DNA of 64,000 nt from Excoecaria cochinchinensis (GCA_947683425.1 CANTUQ010000070.1:7643501-7707500), one strand, 5' to 3'; counted from the first letter of the stretch, positions 1 to 12,590 are shown. Numbers and translations are program-made. Notes: generated by a model not told the origin, from the sequence alone.

Positions 1-227
1 AATCACAATATTAGAAGGGTATTTTTAGTTTATTTAATGGTTTAATATTCTTTGAACGTGTTAAAATATTGCTGACACGATTATTAATTAAACAATTATA
101 GTTGGTGAAAAGTAATGTCTAATAAAAGATTTAACAATTTCAGATTGTTGTCTTATTAGGTAGCTAGTTAGTTAATAGAAAATTAATATTTTTAACTCAC
201 TGGACAAACAATTATTTGTTCTTGCAG

Positions 228-1566
228 AAACCACATATCGGTTGCAAGTTAAATATGGAAAGACCTATCTTCTTCGAATAATAAATGCAGTCATGAACGA
301 AGAACAATTCTTTGCCATAGCAAACCATAGCCTAACAGTGGTGGGATCAGATGGTGCATACACAAAACCCATAAAAACAAACTATATAATGATAACTCCT
401 GGCCAAACAATGGATGTTTTGGTGACAGCAAATCAAGCTCCAAGTTACTATTACATGGCTTCTACTCCTTTCTTTGATAGTGTGGTTGATTTTGATAACA
501 CAACAGCGACAGCAATTGTTAAATATCAAGGCAAATATGGTCGCCCATCGCCTATTCCATTTCCAAATTTTCCTGCTTATAATAATGAAACTGCGGCTTT
601 GAATTTTAGTAGTCGGTTAAGGAGCTTAGCCAGCAAAGATCACCCTGTTCATGTCCCTAAAAATATCACTAAACGGGTTTTTATTACAATTTCTTTAAAC
701 ATGTTGCCATGTGAAGCTAACAAGACTTGCGAGGGTACCTTTGGTGACAGGCAGTCAGCTAGCTTAAATAATATAAGTTTTGTTACACCATCGGTGGACA
801 TATTGGAAGCCTACTACAGGTATGTTAATCACCATAATAAAATAAATAATAAATTATGAATTATAATTAATTACTTGGAATGATTAAAAATACTCAATTG
901 CACATGCAGGAGGATGGATGGTATATTCACCAAAGATTTCCCAGTTGCACCAGAAAGTTTCAACTACACAGGAAATGTAAGCGACATAACAGTGTTTGCC
1001 CAAAATGCAACAAAAGTGCTAACAATAAACTATGGAGAAGAAGTTGAGATGGTTTTTCAAGGAACCAATATAATGACTGCTGAGAATCATCCAATGCATC
1101 TACATGGTTTTAGCTTCTACTTGGTTGGTATGGGTTTAGGAAACTTCAACAATCTCACTCACCCTAAACATTATAATTTGATTGATCCACCACTTGTTAA
1201 CACCTTTGGAGTCCCTAAAAATGGGTGGGCTGCCATTAGATTCACCGCAGATAATCCCGGTAAGTAATTAAATATCAGATTTTATATTAGTATAATTCGA
1301 CTGATTATAATTATATATTTTTTATCAAACTTTCTAACCTGATGAAACTATTTATCGATACGCATCATCATTAATTTATACGGCGTATTGAATCGCCTAA
1401 TAAATATTGTTATGTGGTTATGACAGGGGTATGGTTTATGCATTGTCACTTAGAACGGCATGCAAGTTGGGGAATGGATACTGTGGTTATAGTAAAGAAT
1501 GGACCAACTAGGGCAACAAGCATCCGAAGGCGCCCGGCTTATATGCCTCCTTGCTCCAAGTCCTAG
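228..1566 (+). CDS. Laccase LAC1, C-terminal exons (5' part outside the window)
   Basis: Plant laccases are secreted multicopper oxidases that oxidise phenolics in the cell wall or vacuole using O2. Three exons are visible: 228-819, 910-1259 and 1427-1566, with GT-AG introns and stop TAG at 1564-1566. Bases 1-227 are the end of an upstream intron, so the signal peptide and the first two copper motifs lie off the left edge. The third motif (HPMHLHG, about 1090-1110) and the fourth (HCHLERHASWGM, about 1440-1475) are intact and supply type 1, 2 and 3 copper ligands. The residue at the axial position is Met, as in the LAC14/LAC15-like plant laccases. The first two visible exons have exactly the lengths of LAC2 exons 5 and 6 (592 and 350 nt), so LAC1 is a more diverged member of the same tandem cluster. 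No lesion is seen. A candidate polyadenylation signal AATAAA lies at 1619-1624. Confidence 0.93.
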
Positions 1567-1624
1567 AGCTTTGAAATTATGTATTTTGGGACCATTTTGA
1601 TTGTTATAATTGTAATTCAATAAA

Positions 1625-2335
1625 CATTTAATTTAGGATAAGCTTTGGTGATTCTTGATTTAGCGATGGGTTGGTACCAATCATCTGTTCTCATAATTGT
1701 AATAAGTTTGTTGAAGACTTCGAAATCTTTTTATGGATAGTAAGGTTATTAATATATTTTCGTCAGAAAAAAAAGTGATTAATAAATAATATTTGGGTCT
1801 TTTAAAAAAAAAATAAATAATATTTGGGTTAATTGCACTAATATCGAGTCATATAATTTAATTATACTTAAAAATTAATTACAAGATATGTAAAAATTTT
1901 AATTAATTTTATTGCAAAACTGCTCTTTTGGCTAGAAAATAAAAGTTTCAGTATGCGTTGGGATTTTTTAATTTTAGAGAATTTCAACTTCAAAGTTTAA
2001 GTAAAATATTAAATCAGAAGTTTGAAGTACCAATAGATAAAATGGTGAATTTAATGAAGTGAGAACTTCCTCAACTAGTTGTGCTTGAGGGAAAGGACGT
2101 TGGAGGAGATTCCACATAAAAAGTTCAAGACAAATAATAAACAGGCATAATTGTAGCTGCTTTAATTTCAAAATGACTTGATAAAGAGTAGAATGGCAAA
2201 ATTGCTCGTCATATTTTTTTGTTAAACCCAAATTAATTAATTAGGGTAATTGCTAAGGAGAAAAAACGATTAGGAAAAGCCCAAGTGGAAACCCCAACCT
2301 GCTCCGATGGAATAAACCAATAGACAGCTATAAAA
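1625..2335. other. LAC1 3' flank, no gene recognised
   Basis: This is AT-rich sequence downstream of LAC1. A minus-strand open frame at 1974-2231 has no motif I recognise and no splice or codon support, so I do not call it a gene. Confidence 0.5.
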
Positions 2336-2775
2336 GGCTAAAATAAAAATAAATTTACTCCCAACATTTATTTTGGAACAAATTTACCCCTAACGTTTGT
2401 AAAATTAGAAATTTTTGCCGCCGCCGTCAGCGGTCAACTAACGTATTAACGGTCAAAAATACCGGTAATTGACGGCAGGGACAAAAATCTCTTATTTTAC
2501 AAACGTTAGGTGCAAATTTACACGTTTGAAAAAACGTTAGGGGCAAAAATACACATTTGACATCCAAACATTTGATTCACGTGTCCAATTGATGTATGAC
2601 ACATATCCCACTAGCAGTTAATTAGCGTATTAAAGGTCAAAATTAGCGGTAATTGACGGTATAGGCAAAAATCTCATATTTTATAAACGTTAAGGATTAA
2701 TTTATCTCAAAATAAACGTTAGGCATAAATTTGTTCATTTTGGCAAATGATACGAGCAAAAATGCACTTTTAGCC
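2336..2775. mobile_element. MITE-like inverted-repeat element
   Basis: The segment begins GGCTAAAA and ends TTTTAGCC. Related segments containing AACGTT and GGCAAAAAT occur inside it in opposite orientation, for example TTTACCCCTAACGTTTG near 2390 and matching inverted motifs near 2500 and 2700. There is no coding capacity. The flanks are both A-rich and a clean target duplication is not clear. Mutator-like is a guess from the long, internally repeated arms. Confidence 0.5.
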
Positions 2776-2814
2776 AAAATAAAAAGAGAACAAGTACATA
2801 AATAAAAATAAACT

Positions 2815-2815
2815 T

Positions 2816-2848
<33 letters not shown>
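2815..2848. repeat. (TA)n(CA)n microsatellite
   Basis: A run of TA dinucleotides passes directly into CA dinucleotides. Confidence 0.9.
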
Positions 2849-3044
2849 GTAACATGTTTTGCTATAAATGCTTGTCCCGTTCATCCTAGATTATGTGAAA
2901 AGGATTGATTGATGTCACTCATGACTGGGTTTTGAACTTTAAAAATAGCAACTAGAGGCATTAGTTTGGGAGTTAAATAAACATAATTAACACTTAAAGG
3001 ATAGAAAAGAGATATACATCAAATACAAGAATTTTGTTAAATAG

Positions 3045-4075
3045 CAACGGAAAAATAGCAACGGATTTTTTTCCGTTGCTAAATAGCAACGGAATTCAAT
3101 TTCCGTTGCTATTTAGCAACGGAAAATGAATTCCGTTGCTATTTTCGCTTACGTTTCACACATATAACAACGGAAATTTTTTTCGATATTTTTCGTCGCT
3201 AAAAGAGGAGGGAAAGTTTGGCGCGTAAATTTAGCAACGGTTATTAGCAACGGAATGTAAATACCGTTGCTAAATATCGCGCGAACAAAATGCAAAAAAT
3301 ATTTGGAGCGAAAAATAGCAACGGAAATAGTTTTCCGTTGCTAATTTAGCAACGGAAACATAGTACCGTTGCTAATTTAGCAACGGAAAATAAATTCCGT
3401 GGCTAAATAGCAACGGAAATTAGATTCCGTTGCTATTAATTTCTAAATATATAGGTTGGAAAAATCGGGTTCAAAAATAGCAACGGAATATTTTTTCCGT
3501 TGCTAAATAGCAACGGAAAATAAATTCCGTTGCTAAATAGCAACGGAAATCAGATTCCGTTGCTATCAATTTCTAAATATGTAGAGTGAAAAAATCGAAT
3601 TCTAACATAGCAACGGAATTTAATTTCCGTTGCTATCAATTTCTACATATGTAGGGTGAAAAAATCGAATTATAAAATAGCAACGGAATTTTATTTCCGT
3701 TGCTATTTAGCAACGGAAATTAATTTCCGTTGCTAAATAGCAACGGAAATAAAATGCCGTTGCTATTAATTTCTAAATATGCAGTAGTAAAAAATCGAAT
3801 TCTAAAATAGCAACGGAAAATTAATTCCGTTGCTATTTAGCAACGGAAAATATTTTCCGTTGCTAAATAGCAACGGAATAAATTTCCGTTGCTATCAATT
3901 TCTAAATGTGTAGAGTTCTAGCAACGGAATAAATTTCCGTTGCTATCAATTTCTAAATGTGTAGAGTGAAAAAATCGAATTCTAAAATAGCAACGGAAAA
4001 TGAATTCCGTTGCTATTTAACAACGGAATATATTATCCGTTGCTATTTAGCAACGGAATTTAAGTTCCGTTGCTA
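3045..4075. repeat. E1 left subterminal palindrome array (AGCAACGGAA units)
   Basis: More than twenty short perfect or near-perfect palindromes are present. Each pairs AGCAACGGAA with TTCCGTTGCT across a spacer of a few A/T bases. They are grouped by a longer repeated spacer containing CAATTTCTAAATATGTAG and AAAAAATCGAATTC, so the array seems to have grown by duplication of units of roughly 120-180 bp. Confidence 0.9.
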
Positions 4076-5062
4076 AATTCAATCTTAATTTGATTTTTAA
4101 TTCATTTTCCTTTCTTCTTTTCTTACCCTAAACCACACATAATCAATTTTCTACTCCTCTGCCTCACGCGTCCCCGCCCCCCTGTCCCTCGAGAGCCACC
4201 AGGAGCCAGATCTGGCGTTGCCCCCCATCCCGTTGCCGTCAGCTCCTTCGCCGCCGCTGGCCCCCACCCTGCCGCCGCAAATCCAGTCTCGCAACTACCG
4301 CCGCAAAAGTCGATCCGATCTGCTGTCTTTTTCTTTTTGGCTATGAGCTCCAGTACTTCCTCCTCCTCCGCCGGCGATCTGCTGTCAACGCCCAGGATCG
4401 TTGGAAGAATACGGTATCTCTTGTCGTTTTATATATGCGCTTTGAACAATGCGGTTTGTGATTTGATTCTACTAGTTCCTGATTAAGAATTCTGATTCTT
4501 ATTTCTTAAAGAAATGCTTGATTACCTGGTTTATTGTCTGTAATTGTTGGCGGTTGTCCTTTTTTGGAGGTTTCTTACTGGATTATTTTATATCTTTTGT
4601 TTGATTTCGCTACAACCTAATTATCTATGGCAAATATTTGGAAGATGGTAGTTTCAGGTAGCCTATTCTGATGTTATCCATTATGGTCGCCACTGTACCA
4701 TCTTTTTCGAATTATTAACTGTAAAACGTTGTAGATATTTCCTGTTGTGCAATTGTGTTTCTTAATGTTTATTGTTCGCTTAGCTGAATTATTCACAGTA
4801 AGTGTTCAACATAATTGATCATATAGATTCTTGCAAATTACAAGCGGAATTTAATGTTTTATTTCTCTCTTGTTATTGGAATTGGAATCGTTCAACTGGA
4901 AGTTTAGAATTTGTTAATTGGTGTGAATAATGTGTATTGGTATCCTTTTCTGCGGGTTACTTCTAGGCAATCTGCTAATTGGGACTTCCTTCTTTTTAAA
5001 AGTGATTATGAAGATCATGATTTGTATTGAAGCCTTCATTTTTTGACATATCTATTCATCAG

Positions 5063-5394
5063 GAACACAATTTGGTTGGTGACTGGGTTCCAATCCTTGT
5101 AATCTCTGGTGTCATGGTAATCTAATTTACACCAGAAACTATCAAATTGCTTCTCTTAATCTCCACAATACTAAAAGTGTTATTTTGCTTTTGTTGATTT
5201 CAGCTTTTTATAGCCTCTTTTTCCATTGGAATGGGAGCAATTCCTTGGGTTCTAATCTAATGTCTGAGGTAACATCAAAATCTACAATTAATAGTTTGTA
5301 AACAAAATCAAGTAAACAGATTGTGTCTAATATGAAATCTTGCATTGCTTGAATGGCAGCTATTCCCACTGCATCTTAAGATTGGGGGGATTGG
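5063..5394 (+). pseudogene. Captured exons of an ERD6-like sugar transporter
   Basis: Three short blocks bounded by splice-like sites read in order as part of a plant MFS monosaccharide transporter. Block 1 (5063-5116) gives DWVPILVISGVM. Block 2 (5204-5268) gives LFIASFSIGMGAIPWVL followed by a broken MSE. Block 3 (5360 to about 5392) gives LFPLHLKIGG. The string SIGMGxxPWVxMSExFPxxxKG is a hallmark of the ERD6-like group near transmembrane helices 10-11. Block 2 contains a short duplication of CTAAT that creates a stop and breaks the frame just before MSE. The introns between blocks (about 87 and 91 bp) are retained, so capture was at DNA level. The fragment lies on the + strand inside E1 and cannot make a functional transporter. 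Confidence 0.78.
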
Positions 5395-6596
5395 TTAATT
5401 TCTTGGGGATTTTGTGTATGTTCTAAAAATTTTAAAAATTGTATTTTAATATCAATAAATTTTAGTTTATTAATTTGTAATGAATTTCTTGTTCGGATCT
5501 GCAAACTTTTCTTGATTCTAAATTCCCTCGACTGCAAGTTGAAGTTGATGTCTGATATCCAGAGCCACTCATTAATTACTGGCAATTCTGCAAACAGAGG
5601 TATGTGGTACTGTCATATAAATATATATAATTATTTTTTATTTTGAAGATCAGTATCTGCAGAAATTAATAAACATTTTTTTTTTCAATATCATTTTACT
5701 CTATTATTTAATAGAGATATCATTAATTAATAAAAAAAATCTACGAAGAATATTCCTACGAAGGCTAACAATTAAAAAGTAGTTTAGTTCTCTTTTATGT
5801 AGAAATTGATCTCTCTATGTTTATTTAGTACAAGCAAAGCGGGAGAGAATTTATGGTAAAATTTGTAATTATAATACAAGAAAAATAATTTGGTGTTGAG
5901 AATTAATAGAAATTTTTAGCAAGTTGATGTCTCTGTTTGATCTTTGTACATGCACTTCATATTTTTCTGTGCAGTTTTGTCCAAAATGTTATTTCTCCAA
6001 TGTTGTTTTTCTTGCAATTGTATATAAACCCGTGAACCACTGAACTCTTATATTTAAGTCACACCTGAAAGTAGAAACACTTTAACTGAAAGAAAATATT
6101 ATAAACAAAGTCTTTTAGTAATATTATAATTCTCCTGGATTTGTCATCTTATTAGGAAAATGTCAAAATTTTTCTTGGAAACTTCAAAGGTTCTTCTCTA
6201 ATACCTTGATTAGTACATTAAACAAAGGGTTTATATTTCTATTATAGTATAAAAACTACAAATTGATTTTTGAAGTGATAAACACTTGTTCCTTTTGATA
6301 ATGAATTGAATCCCTTCACTGATTTCTTTGTGTTTGCATTTTTTTTATGGCTTATTTGATATTTCTCAAATATCTTCTACCAAATTAGATCTACATAATA
6401 CGTAAATTATTTTTATGTATCTATTCATGTTGTCTTGTCATTAAACTATTTTCCAGTCAATTTAAGAATCGATTTGTTTATATGTTATTGTCTCTTATAT
6501 TATACATATTAAGAATTAAGAAGATAATTCTGATGTTAAATTTCTATGCCTGCTTTTTAATCATGTAGTTAATTTCATAACGTTTTGCTCTTGCAG

Positions 6597-6710
6597 ATGG
6601 TTAAGAAGAACGGTTTTAACGATGATGTCCTTGTAGATAATGAGTTTGGTATGCGAGTGAACGAAGAACTGACCTTTGTAGCATTTGTAATATGTCGTTA
6701 TTTGTATTGA
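6597..6710 (+). CDS. Short terminal exon candidate inside E1, function unknown
   Basis: A 37-codon open frame begins with ATG directly after a pyrimidine tract and TTGCAG, and ends with TGA at 6708-6710. The product is charged at its N-terminus (MVKKNGFNDDVLVDNE) and matches no family I recognise. It could be the last exon of the transcript that starts in the GC-rich leader near 4160-4400, or another captured scrap. Confidence 0.25.
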   Translation: MVKKNGFNDDVLVDNEFGMRVNEELTFVAFVICRYLY

Positions 6711-6949
6711 ATTTATATTGTGTTTGTGACAGTTTCGTTGCTATCAATTTACAGTGATGTTATACTGAATTCACTTTTGTAATATTTTTTCGGATTTTTA
6801 TTTTATAATATTATAATATATTTTCAGGATTTTAATTATTGTGTATTACAATTTTTATATGAGATTATATTATCGATAAGCATACATTATTAATATATAA
6901 AGAATTTGAATTATATTAATTTAAAAAATAATTTATTTCACTGTTGTAA

Positions 6950-7482
6950 ATAGCAACGGAACTATACTTTCCGTTGCTAAAAATAGCAACGGAATTTCAA
7001 TTCCGTTGCTATTTTTAGCAACGGAATTATTATTCCGTTGCTAATTTTATTATATTTATTTAAAAATATAATTCTTATACTGTTTAAAATAGCAACGGAA
7101 ATACATTCCGTTGCTAAAAATAGCAACGGAATACTTATTCCGTTGCTATTATTAGCAACGGAACTACTTTCCGTTGCTATTTTTACTATAATTATTTTAA
7201 TAAAATACGGAAAATAGCAACGGAATACTTATTCCGTTGCTAAAAATAGCAACGGAATAAGTATTCCGTTGCTATTTTTAGCAACGGAAAACAAATTCCG
7301 TTCCTATTTTTAGCAACGGAATAAGTATTCCGTTGCTAAATTTAGCAACGGAAGTCAATTCCGTTGCTAAATTTAGCGTCGGCCATAATTACAACGGATT
7401 TTTCCGTTGCTATTTTCCGTTGCTAATTTTGATTAGCAACGGAAAATTAGCAAATTCCGTTGCTATTTTCCGTTGCTATTTT
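6950..7482. repeat. E1 right subterminal palindrome array
   Basis: The same AGCAACGGAA/TTCCGTTGCT palindromes as at the left end, about a dozen, run up to the terminal inverted repeat. Confidence 0.9.
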
Positions 7483-7906
7483 ATAATTTTCTTGTAGTGA
7501 ATGAAAAATATAACCTAACGTTAGATTATCTTTTGTGTTTACTTATTAATTTTGTTGCATAAAATCCCATATCGAATTGTTTGATAATTTTGTTGCAGAA
7601 AATCCCACATCGGTCCTCAAAAGAGGGTATTTGCCGTCCCTGAGAATATGCCCAAATCTTCAATATAGAGATGATAACGGGACGGGGATTTCCCGTCCCC
7701 GGTGGGGACCCGACTCGACCGGGGCGTGAAATCCCCGAATTTTCCCCCCGCGGGGACAGGTGTGGGGAAAAAAATCCCCATTTTTATATTCGGGGCGGAG
7801 ACGGGGAACGGGGTATCCGCCCTGAACATAAAGCCCAGCCGTTTACATATTTGCTGGCCCAACCTAGTTTAAGTCTTTCCAGTTTTCGATCCCAATTCCT
7901 TTCTTT

Positions 7907-8237
7907 TGTTATGAAAAATAAGGACCGGATTAGATAAAAAACTGCAGCTAAAATAAAGATAGTAAAGAACAAAAGATTTTAACGAGATTCGGCCAATATT
8001 GTATACGTACTCGGAGACTAAAAATATTATTTTACTAAAACTGAAAAGTGAAATAATATAAGAGAGAAGAAATGTGCTTAACTAATTGACAAGTTAAGCA
8101 ATAAGGGATGATTAAACATAAAGCTAAGGGATTATATTTATAGCTATCAAAAATCACTCATCTTTCTAATTTTTTCGATGTGGGATTTCCTTTTTTTTTC
8201 TTTTTCTTTTTTCTGCCTACCATATTTGATTACAACA
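7907..8237 (-). repeat. Copia A 3' LTR
   Basis: Direct repeat of 12261-12590, starting TGTTATGAAA and ending ACAACA. A purine tract on the minus strand adjoins it at about 8238-8250. Confidence 0.92.
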
Positions 8238-8351
8238 ATCTCCTACTTGAAGATTTGATTGAGTATCAATCATATCTTCACATTATTTTCTCTCTCTTTA
8301 TGTTGCTTCGAATGAAATGCTGGATTCCTTGCAAGATGCAAGGCACTCTTA

Positions 8352-11300
8352 TTGTCACAAAATAAAGAAATTTTCTCTTGCTTGTGCCCGAGTTCCTCCA
8401 ATAGCATTTTCAACCATACTGCTTCTTTACTGGCTTATGTAGATGCTACATATTCTGCTTCTGTTGTTGATGTAGCCACAACTGATTGTAGTTTTGAAAC
8501 TCAGCTTACAGTTCTACCAGCAAGTTTAAACACATAACCTGTAGTAGATTTGTTTTTATCAAGATCACCTGCATAATCTGAATCAACATATCCGCTGACA
8601 ATAAAGTTGATCCTCCATAACATAATGCAACATCTGAGGTTCCCTTAATGTATCTTAGGATCCTCTTAACATAATTCCAATGCTCTCTACTAGGATTCGC
8701 CATGTATCGACTAACCACTTCAACTGCATGTGAAATATATGGTCTTGTACATATCATAGCGAACATTAAACTCTCCACTACTGATGCATACGGTACTCGA
8801 GACATCTTCATCCTCTCTTCTTCATTGCTAGGACTCATCTTTAAGGATAACTTGAAATCAACAGGAAGTGGGGTAGAAATTGGCTTACAATCTTGCATGT
8901 TGAAACGTTGCAAGATTTTCTTCAAATAATTTTTTTGAGAAAGCCAAATCATCTTATTATTTCTGTCTCGGTGAATTTGCATCCCTAGAATCTTGTTTGC
9001 TGGTCCCAAGTCCTTCATATCAAATTTCCTAGCCAACTGATCCTTTAACTCCTTGATGCGATTTTTGTTGGGGGCTTGTTACCAACATGTAGTCTACATA
9101 CAACAGCAAGATAATGACATCATTTTCACCAAACCTCTTGAAATATGCACAAGGGTCTGCATTTAGCCTGCTGTATCCAAGGCTCATAATGAAAGAATCA
9201 AATCTCTTGTACCAACACCTTGGCGCCTGTTTTAGACCGTACATAGATTTGTTCAACCTGCAAACCAAGTTCTCCTTTCCTTTTTCTTCAAAACCTTCTA
9301 ATTGGATCATATAAATTTCTTCTTCAAGATCTCCATAAAAAAATGCAGTTTTCACATCTAACTGCTCAAGATGCAAGTCAGAATTTGCACATATTACCAG
9401 GACTATTCGAATTGTAATGAGACGAACCACAGGTGAGAAGATTTTATTAAAATCCACCCCTTCTTTCTGAGTATATCCTTTTACCACCAATCTAGCACGA
9501 TATCTCTCAATTTGATTATCACCATTCCGCTTGATTTTGTAGACCCATTTATTGCCTATGGGTTTTCTCTCTTGCAGTAGTGACACCATTTCTCATGTCT
9601 TATTTTTATGAAGAGCTTCAATTTCCTCTTGCATTGCTACAATCTACTGAAATGCATCTGAACTATTCATTGCTTCTTGGAGAGTTGATGGCTCCCCATC
9701 CTCAATTACAAGATAATATGCAACATTACCCTCCATAATATAATCTAAGTGCCAACTAGGCGGCCTTCTTATGCGAGCTGATTGCCTACTATTTGAAACT
9801 TCAGTTTCGACTGGCTCTTATTTCTCGTGCTCTAGTGCAGTTTTAGAAGAATTACTGCTTTCTGATTGTCTTTCTACACATATTGTTGTAGTCTCTGACT
9901 TTTCTTCACTTTCTGCTTGCTCTTGATCTTTATCTTATACAAAGATAACTTCCCTGGTGACAACAACCTTGTGGGTAGTGGGATCCCACAGGCGATACCC
10001 ATTTACTCCTTCAGCATACCCCAAGAATATGCATTTTCTGGATTTTGGATCTAGTTTTGTAGTTTCTTGGGCACTATACATCACATTAGCAGGACTTCCA
10101 AATACATGGAGGTTTTAATAATCCACCGGTTTTTTAGCCCATATTTTCATTGGTGTCTTACACTCAATTGCAGTTGATGGAGCTCGATTCACCACATAAC
10201 AGGCAGTGTTGACTGCTTCTGCCCATAATTTCTTATCTAAACCTACAGTTCTCATCATTGCTCTTGTTCTTTCCAACAGAGTTCTGTTCATTTGCTCTGC
10301 CACTTCATTTTGTTGAGGAGTGTATGCTGTAGTGAACTACCTTTTGATGCCTTCTTGTTTACAGAATTCATCAAATTCTTTACTGGTGTGTTCTCCTCCA
10401 TTATCTGTCCTCAAACACTTGATCTTTTGGACAAATTCAAGTTCCACTCGCGCTTTATAAGTTTTGAAGACTGAAAACACATCTGCTTTCTTCTTGATAG
10501 GAAACACCCAACACCTCCTGGAGTACTCATCAATAAACGACACAAAATAGTTTGCTCCTCCTAGGAATGACACTGGTGCTTGCCATACATCAGAATGAAT
10601 TAATTTCAGAATGGCTTTGCTTCTGAAATTTGATGTGTTGAACTTCAATCTATGCTGCTTGCTTACAATACGATGCTCATAAAAGGGTAGTGAGACCTTT
10701 GTAAGACCTGGAAGTAGATTTCTCTCTGCAAGAATCTTTATTCCTTATTCAGACATATGCCCAAGTTTCTTATGCCAGGTCATTGCACGTTTTTCACTTG
10801 GACTGCTCATGACGACAGATGCCTCTCCTTCTTGCAAAGTCTCTCCTTTTATTATGTATAAATTTACAGCTATCTTATCTCCTTTCATAAGTACAAGTGC
10901 TCCTTTTGCTATCTTCATAATTCCCTTCTCACCACTGAACTTGAACCCCAAATCATCCAATTGTCCTAAAGACAACAGATTCTTCTTTAGGCCCTCCACA
11001 TGCCGTACGTCTTAAATAGTGCAGATTGTACCATCATACATTTTTAGCTTAATAGTTTCAATGCCAATGATCTTTAAGGGATGATCATTGTAACTGTACA
11101 CAGATCCTCCAGAGATAGGTTCATAATGATGGAACCATTCTCTTCGAGAGGTCATGTGAAATGTAGCTCCCGAATCAAGAAGCCATACTTCAGCAAATCT
11201 TTTTCTACCTTCATTAGTCGTTGCTGCTGCACAACATAGAGCATCTCCGCTATTGGAATAGCTTGCCACATTTCCTTGAGAATCAGAACTTTTCTTTAAA

Positions 11301-11974
11301 CTCTAACAATCCTTCTTGAAGTGACCCTTATTGCTATAGTTGTAGCATTTAACATTCTTCTTACTTCTTGATTTTGATCTACCATGATTATAGCTCCCAC
11401 TTGAGCCGCTTTCTGTTGATCTCCCTCTCATAACTGTCAGGGCTTCCACATGCTGTGAACTTGCTTACTTGTCTTCCTTATTTTTGTGCCGATTTTTCTC
11501 GTCTAAAACAACGGCTGCAACATTATTGAAGACTAGAATATCCGTAAGGATATTATTTGTTAAGTTAATGATGAGTTGATCATACGAATCCGGTAAACTT
11601 TGAAGTAAAAGCTCAGCACGTTCTATTGTCTCTCTTTTATAACCCAAAGAAGTGAGTTGAAAAAATAGAGTATTCAAAGTATTGATGTGCTCCGTCACTG
11701 AAGTAGATTCCTTCGCACGAAGAGTATAGAGTTTTCTTTTAAGAAAAATTTTATTGTGGAGTGATTTGGCCTCGTACAATTTAGTGAGGTGATCCCATAC
11801 CTCCTTTGCTGTCTTCTTCTCTTCTATGCTTGACAACACCCCATCTGCTAGTGCCAGATGAAGATTTGCCATAGCATTTCCATCCATCTCGTTCCACTTA
11901 TTATCATTTGTGAAATCAGCTGGCCATTGACTTATAGCCGCTAGGCAATTATCTTTTCTCAAGATAGCCTTCAT
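8352..11974 (-). pseudogene. Copia A gag-pol remnant
   Basis: The polyprotein survives in pieces. Gag (UBN2-like) is at 11465-11974. A zinc knuckle with one Cys changed to Tyr lies near 11300-11350. The protease with LLDSGATFHM is at 11012-11269, the GAG-pre-integrase region at 10745-10999, and the integrase core with SDVW and RTDNGGEH at 10337-10648, continuing at 10115-10303. Reverse transcriptase is at 9029-9589 with DVKTAFFYGDLEEE; the rest of RT and RNase H follow in 8506-9036 and 8352-8537. The catalytic YVDD box reads YVDY. Several stops and frame changes separate the pieces. Relative to Copia C, about 180 bp of the RNase H end are missing near 8312. It is not functional. Confidence 0.9.
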
Positions 11975-12260
11975 TTTTAATTTTCACAGTGAGAAATTAC
12001 TCCCATTGAATTTCTCGATCTCATATTTTACCGCTATTGCTTCTATCACGAACTTCTCTACTCAAAAATCAGCTCCCACTATTTCACATGAATAGTAACC
12101 GTATACGTGAATAGTAACTATATAGATGAACAGTTACCATATATGTAAACAGTATCGTATACATGAACAGTATCCAAAAAAAGTTTTTTCTGATGTGAAA
12201 GATCAGTCTATGTTGCAACCATAGAACATACTAAGACAGAACCTCGGCTCTGATACCACT

Positions 12261-12590
12261 TGTTATGAAAAATAAGGACGGGATTAGAGCAAAAACCGCA
12301 TCTAAAATAAAGATAGTAAGGAACAAAAGATTTTAATGAGATTCAGCTAATATTGCCTACGTTCTCAGAGACTAAAAATATTATTTCATTAAAACTGAAA
12401 AGTGAAATAATATAAGAGAGAAGAAATATGCTTAACTAATTGACAAATTAAGTAATAAGGGATGATTAAAGCTAAGGGGCTATATTTATAGCTATCAAAA
12501 CCCCTCCTCTTTCTAATTTTCCCGATGTGGGATTCCCTTTTTTTTTTCTTTTCTTTTTCTTTTTTCTGCCTACCATATTTGACTACAACA
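12261..12590 (-). repeat. Copia A 5' LTR
   Basis: Direct repeat of 7907-8237. The tRNA-Met primer-binding site lies immediately to its left, at 12246-12259. Confidence 0.92.

Larger units (their letters stand above)
3021..7499. mobile_element. CACTA-type element E1, non-autonomous, with captured gene exons
   Basis: The right end is a perfect CACTA-superfamily terminus (TTCTTGTAGTG, ending at 7499). The left end (AAATACAAGAATTTTG at 3021) is a decayed version of CACTACAAGAA. Dense palindromic arrays of AGCAACGGAA...TTCCGTTGCT fill about 3045-4075 and 6950-7480, which is the usual place for transposase-binding subterminal repeats. The middle (4080-6950) is not repeat-like. It has a GC-rich leader near 4160-4400, a possible first exon at 4344-4412 ending at a GT, and exons of a host sugar transporter. 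No transposase was recognised, so movement would need a helper element. The three-base flanks do not match (ATC, AAT), which fits the damaged left end. Confidence 0.8.
7907..12590 (-). mobile_element. Copia LTR retrotransposon A (Ty1/copia), degenerate
   Basis: Two LTRs of 331 and 330 bp (7907-8237 and 12261-12590), each TG...CA, bound the element. A 5-bp duplication TCTTT flanks it (7902-7906, 12591-12595). A primer-binding site complementary to initiator tRNA-Met (minus strand GTGGTATCAGAGCC) lies at 12246-12259, so the element is read on the minus strand. Domains appear in Copia order: gag, protease, integrase, reverse transcriptase, RNase H. It is inserted inside the hAT element at 7666. 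Copia C at the right edge of the window belongs to the same family. Confidence 0.95.

Noticed and set aside
1974..2231. Minus-strand open frame of 85 codons downstream of LAC1
   Set aside because: No recognised motif, AT-rich, and no splice or promoter context. Likely chance.
3045..4075. Array of short palindromes with spacers resembling a CRISPR array
   Set aside because: Units are inverted repeats of irregular spacing in plant DNA, next to CACTA ends, and there are no unique equal-length spacers.
7617..7972. Overlapping open frames on both strands at the hAT left end
   Set aside because: They arise from GC-rich terminal repeats and cross the hAT/Copia A junction.
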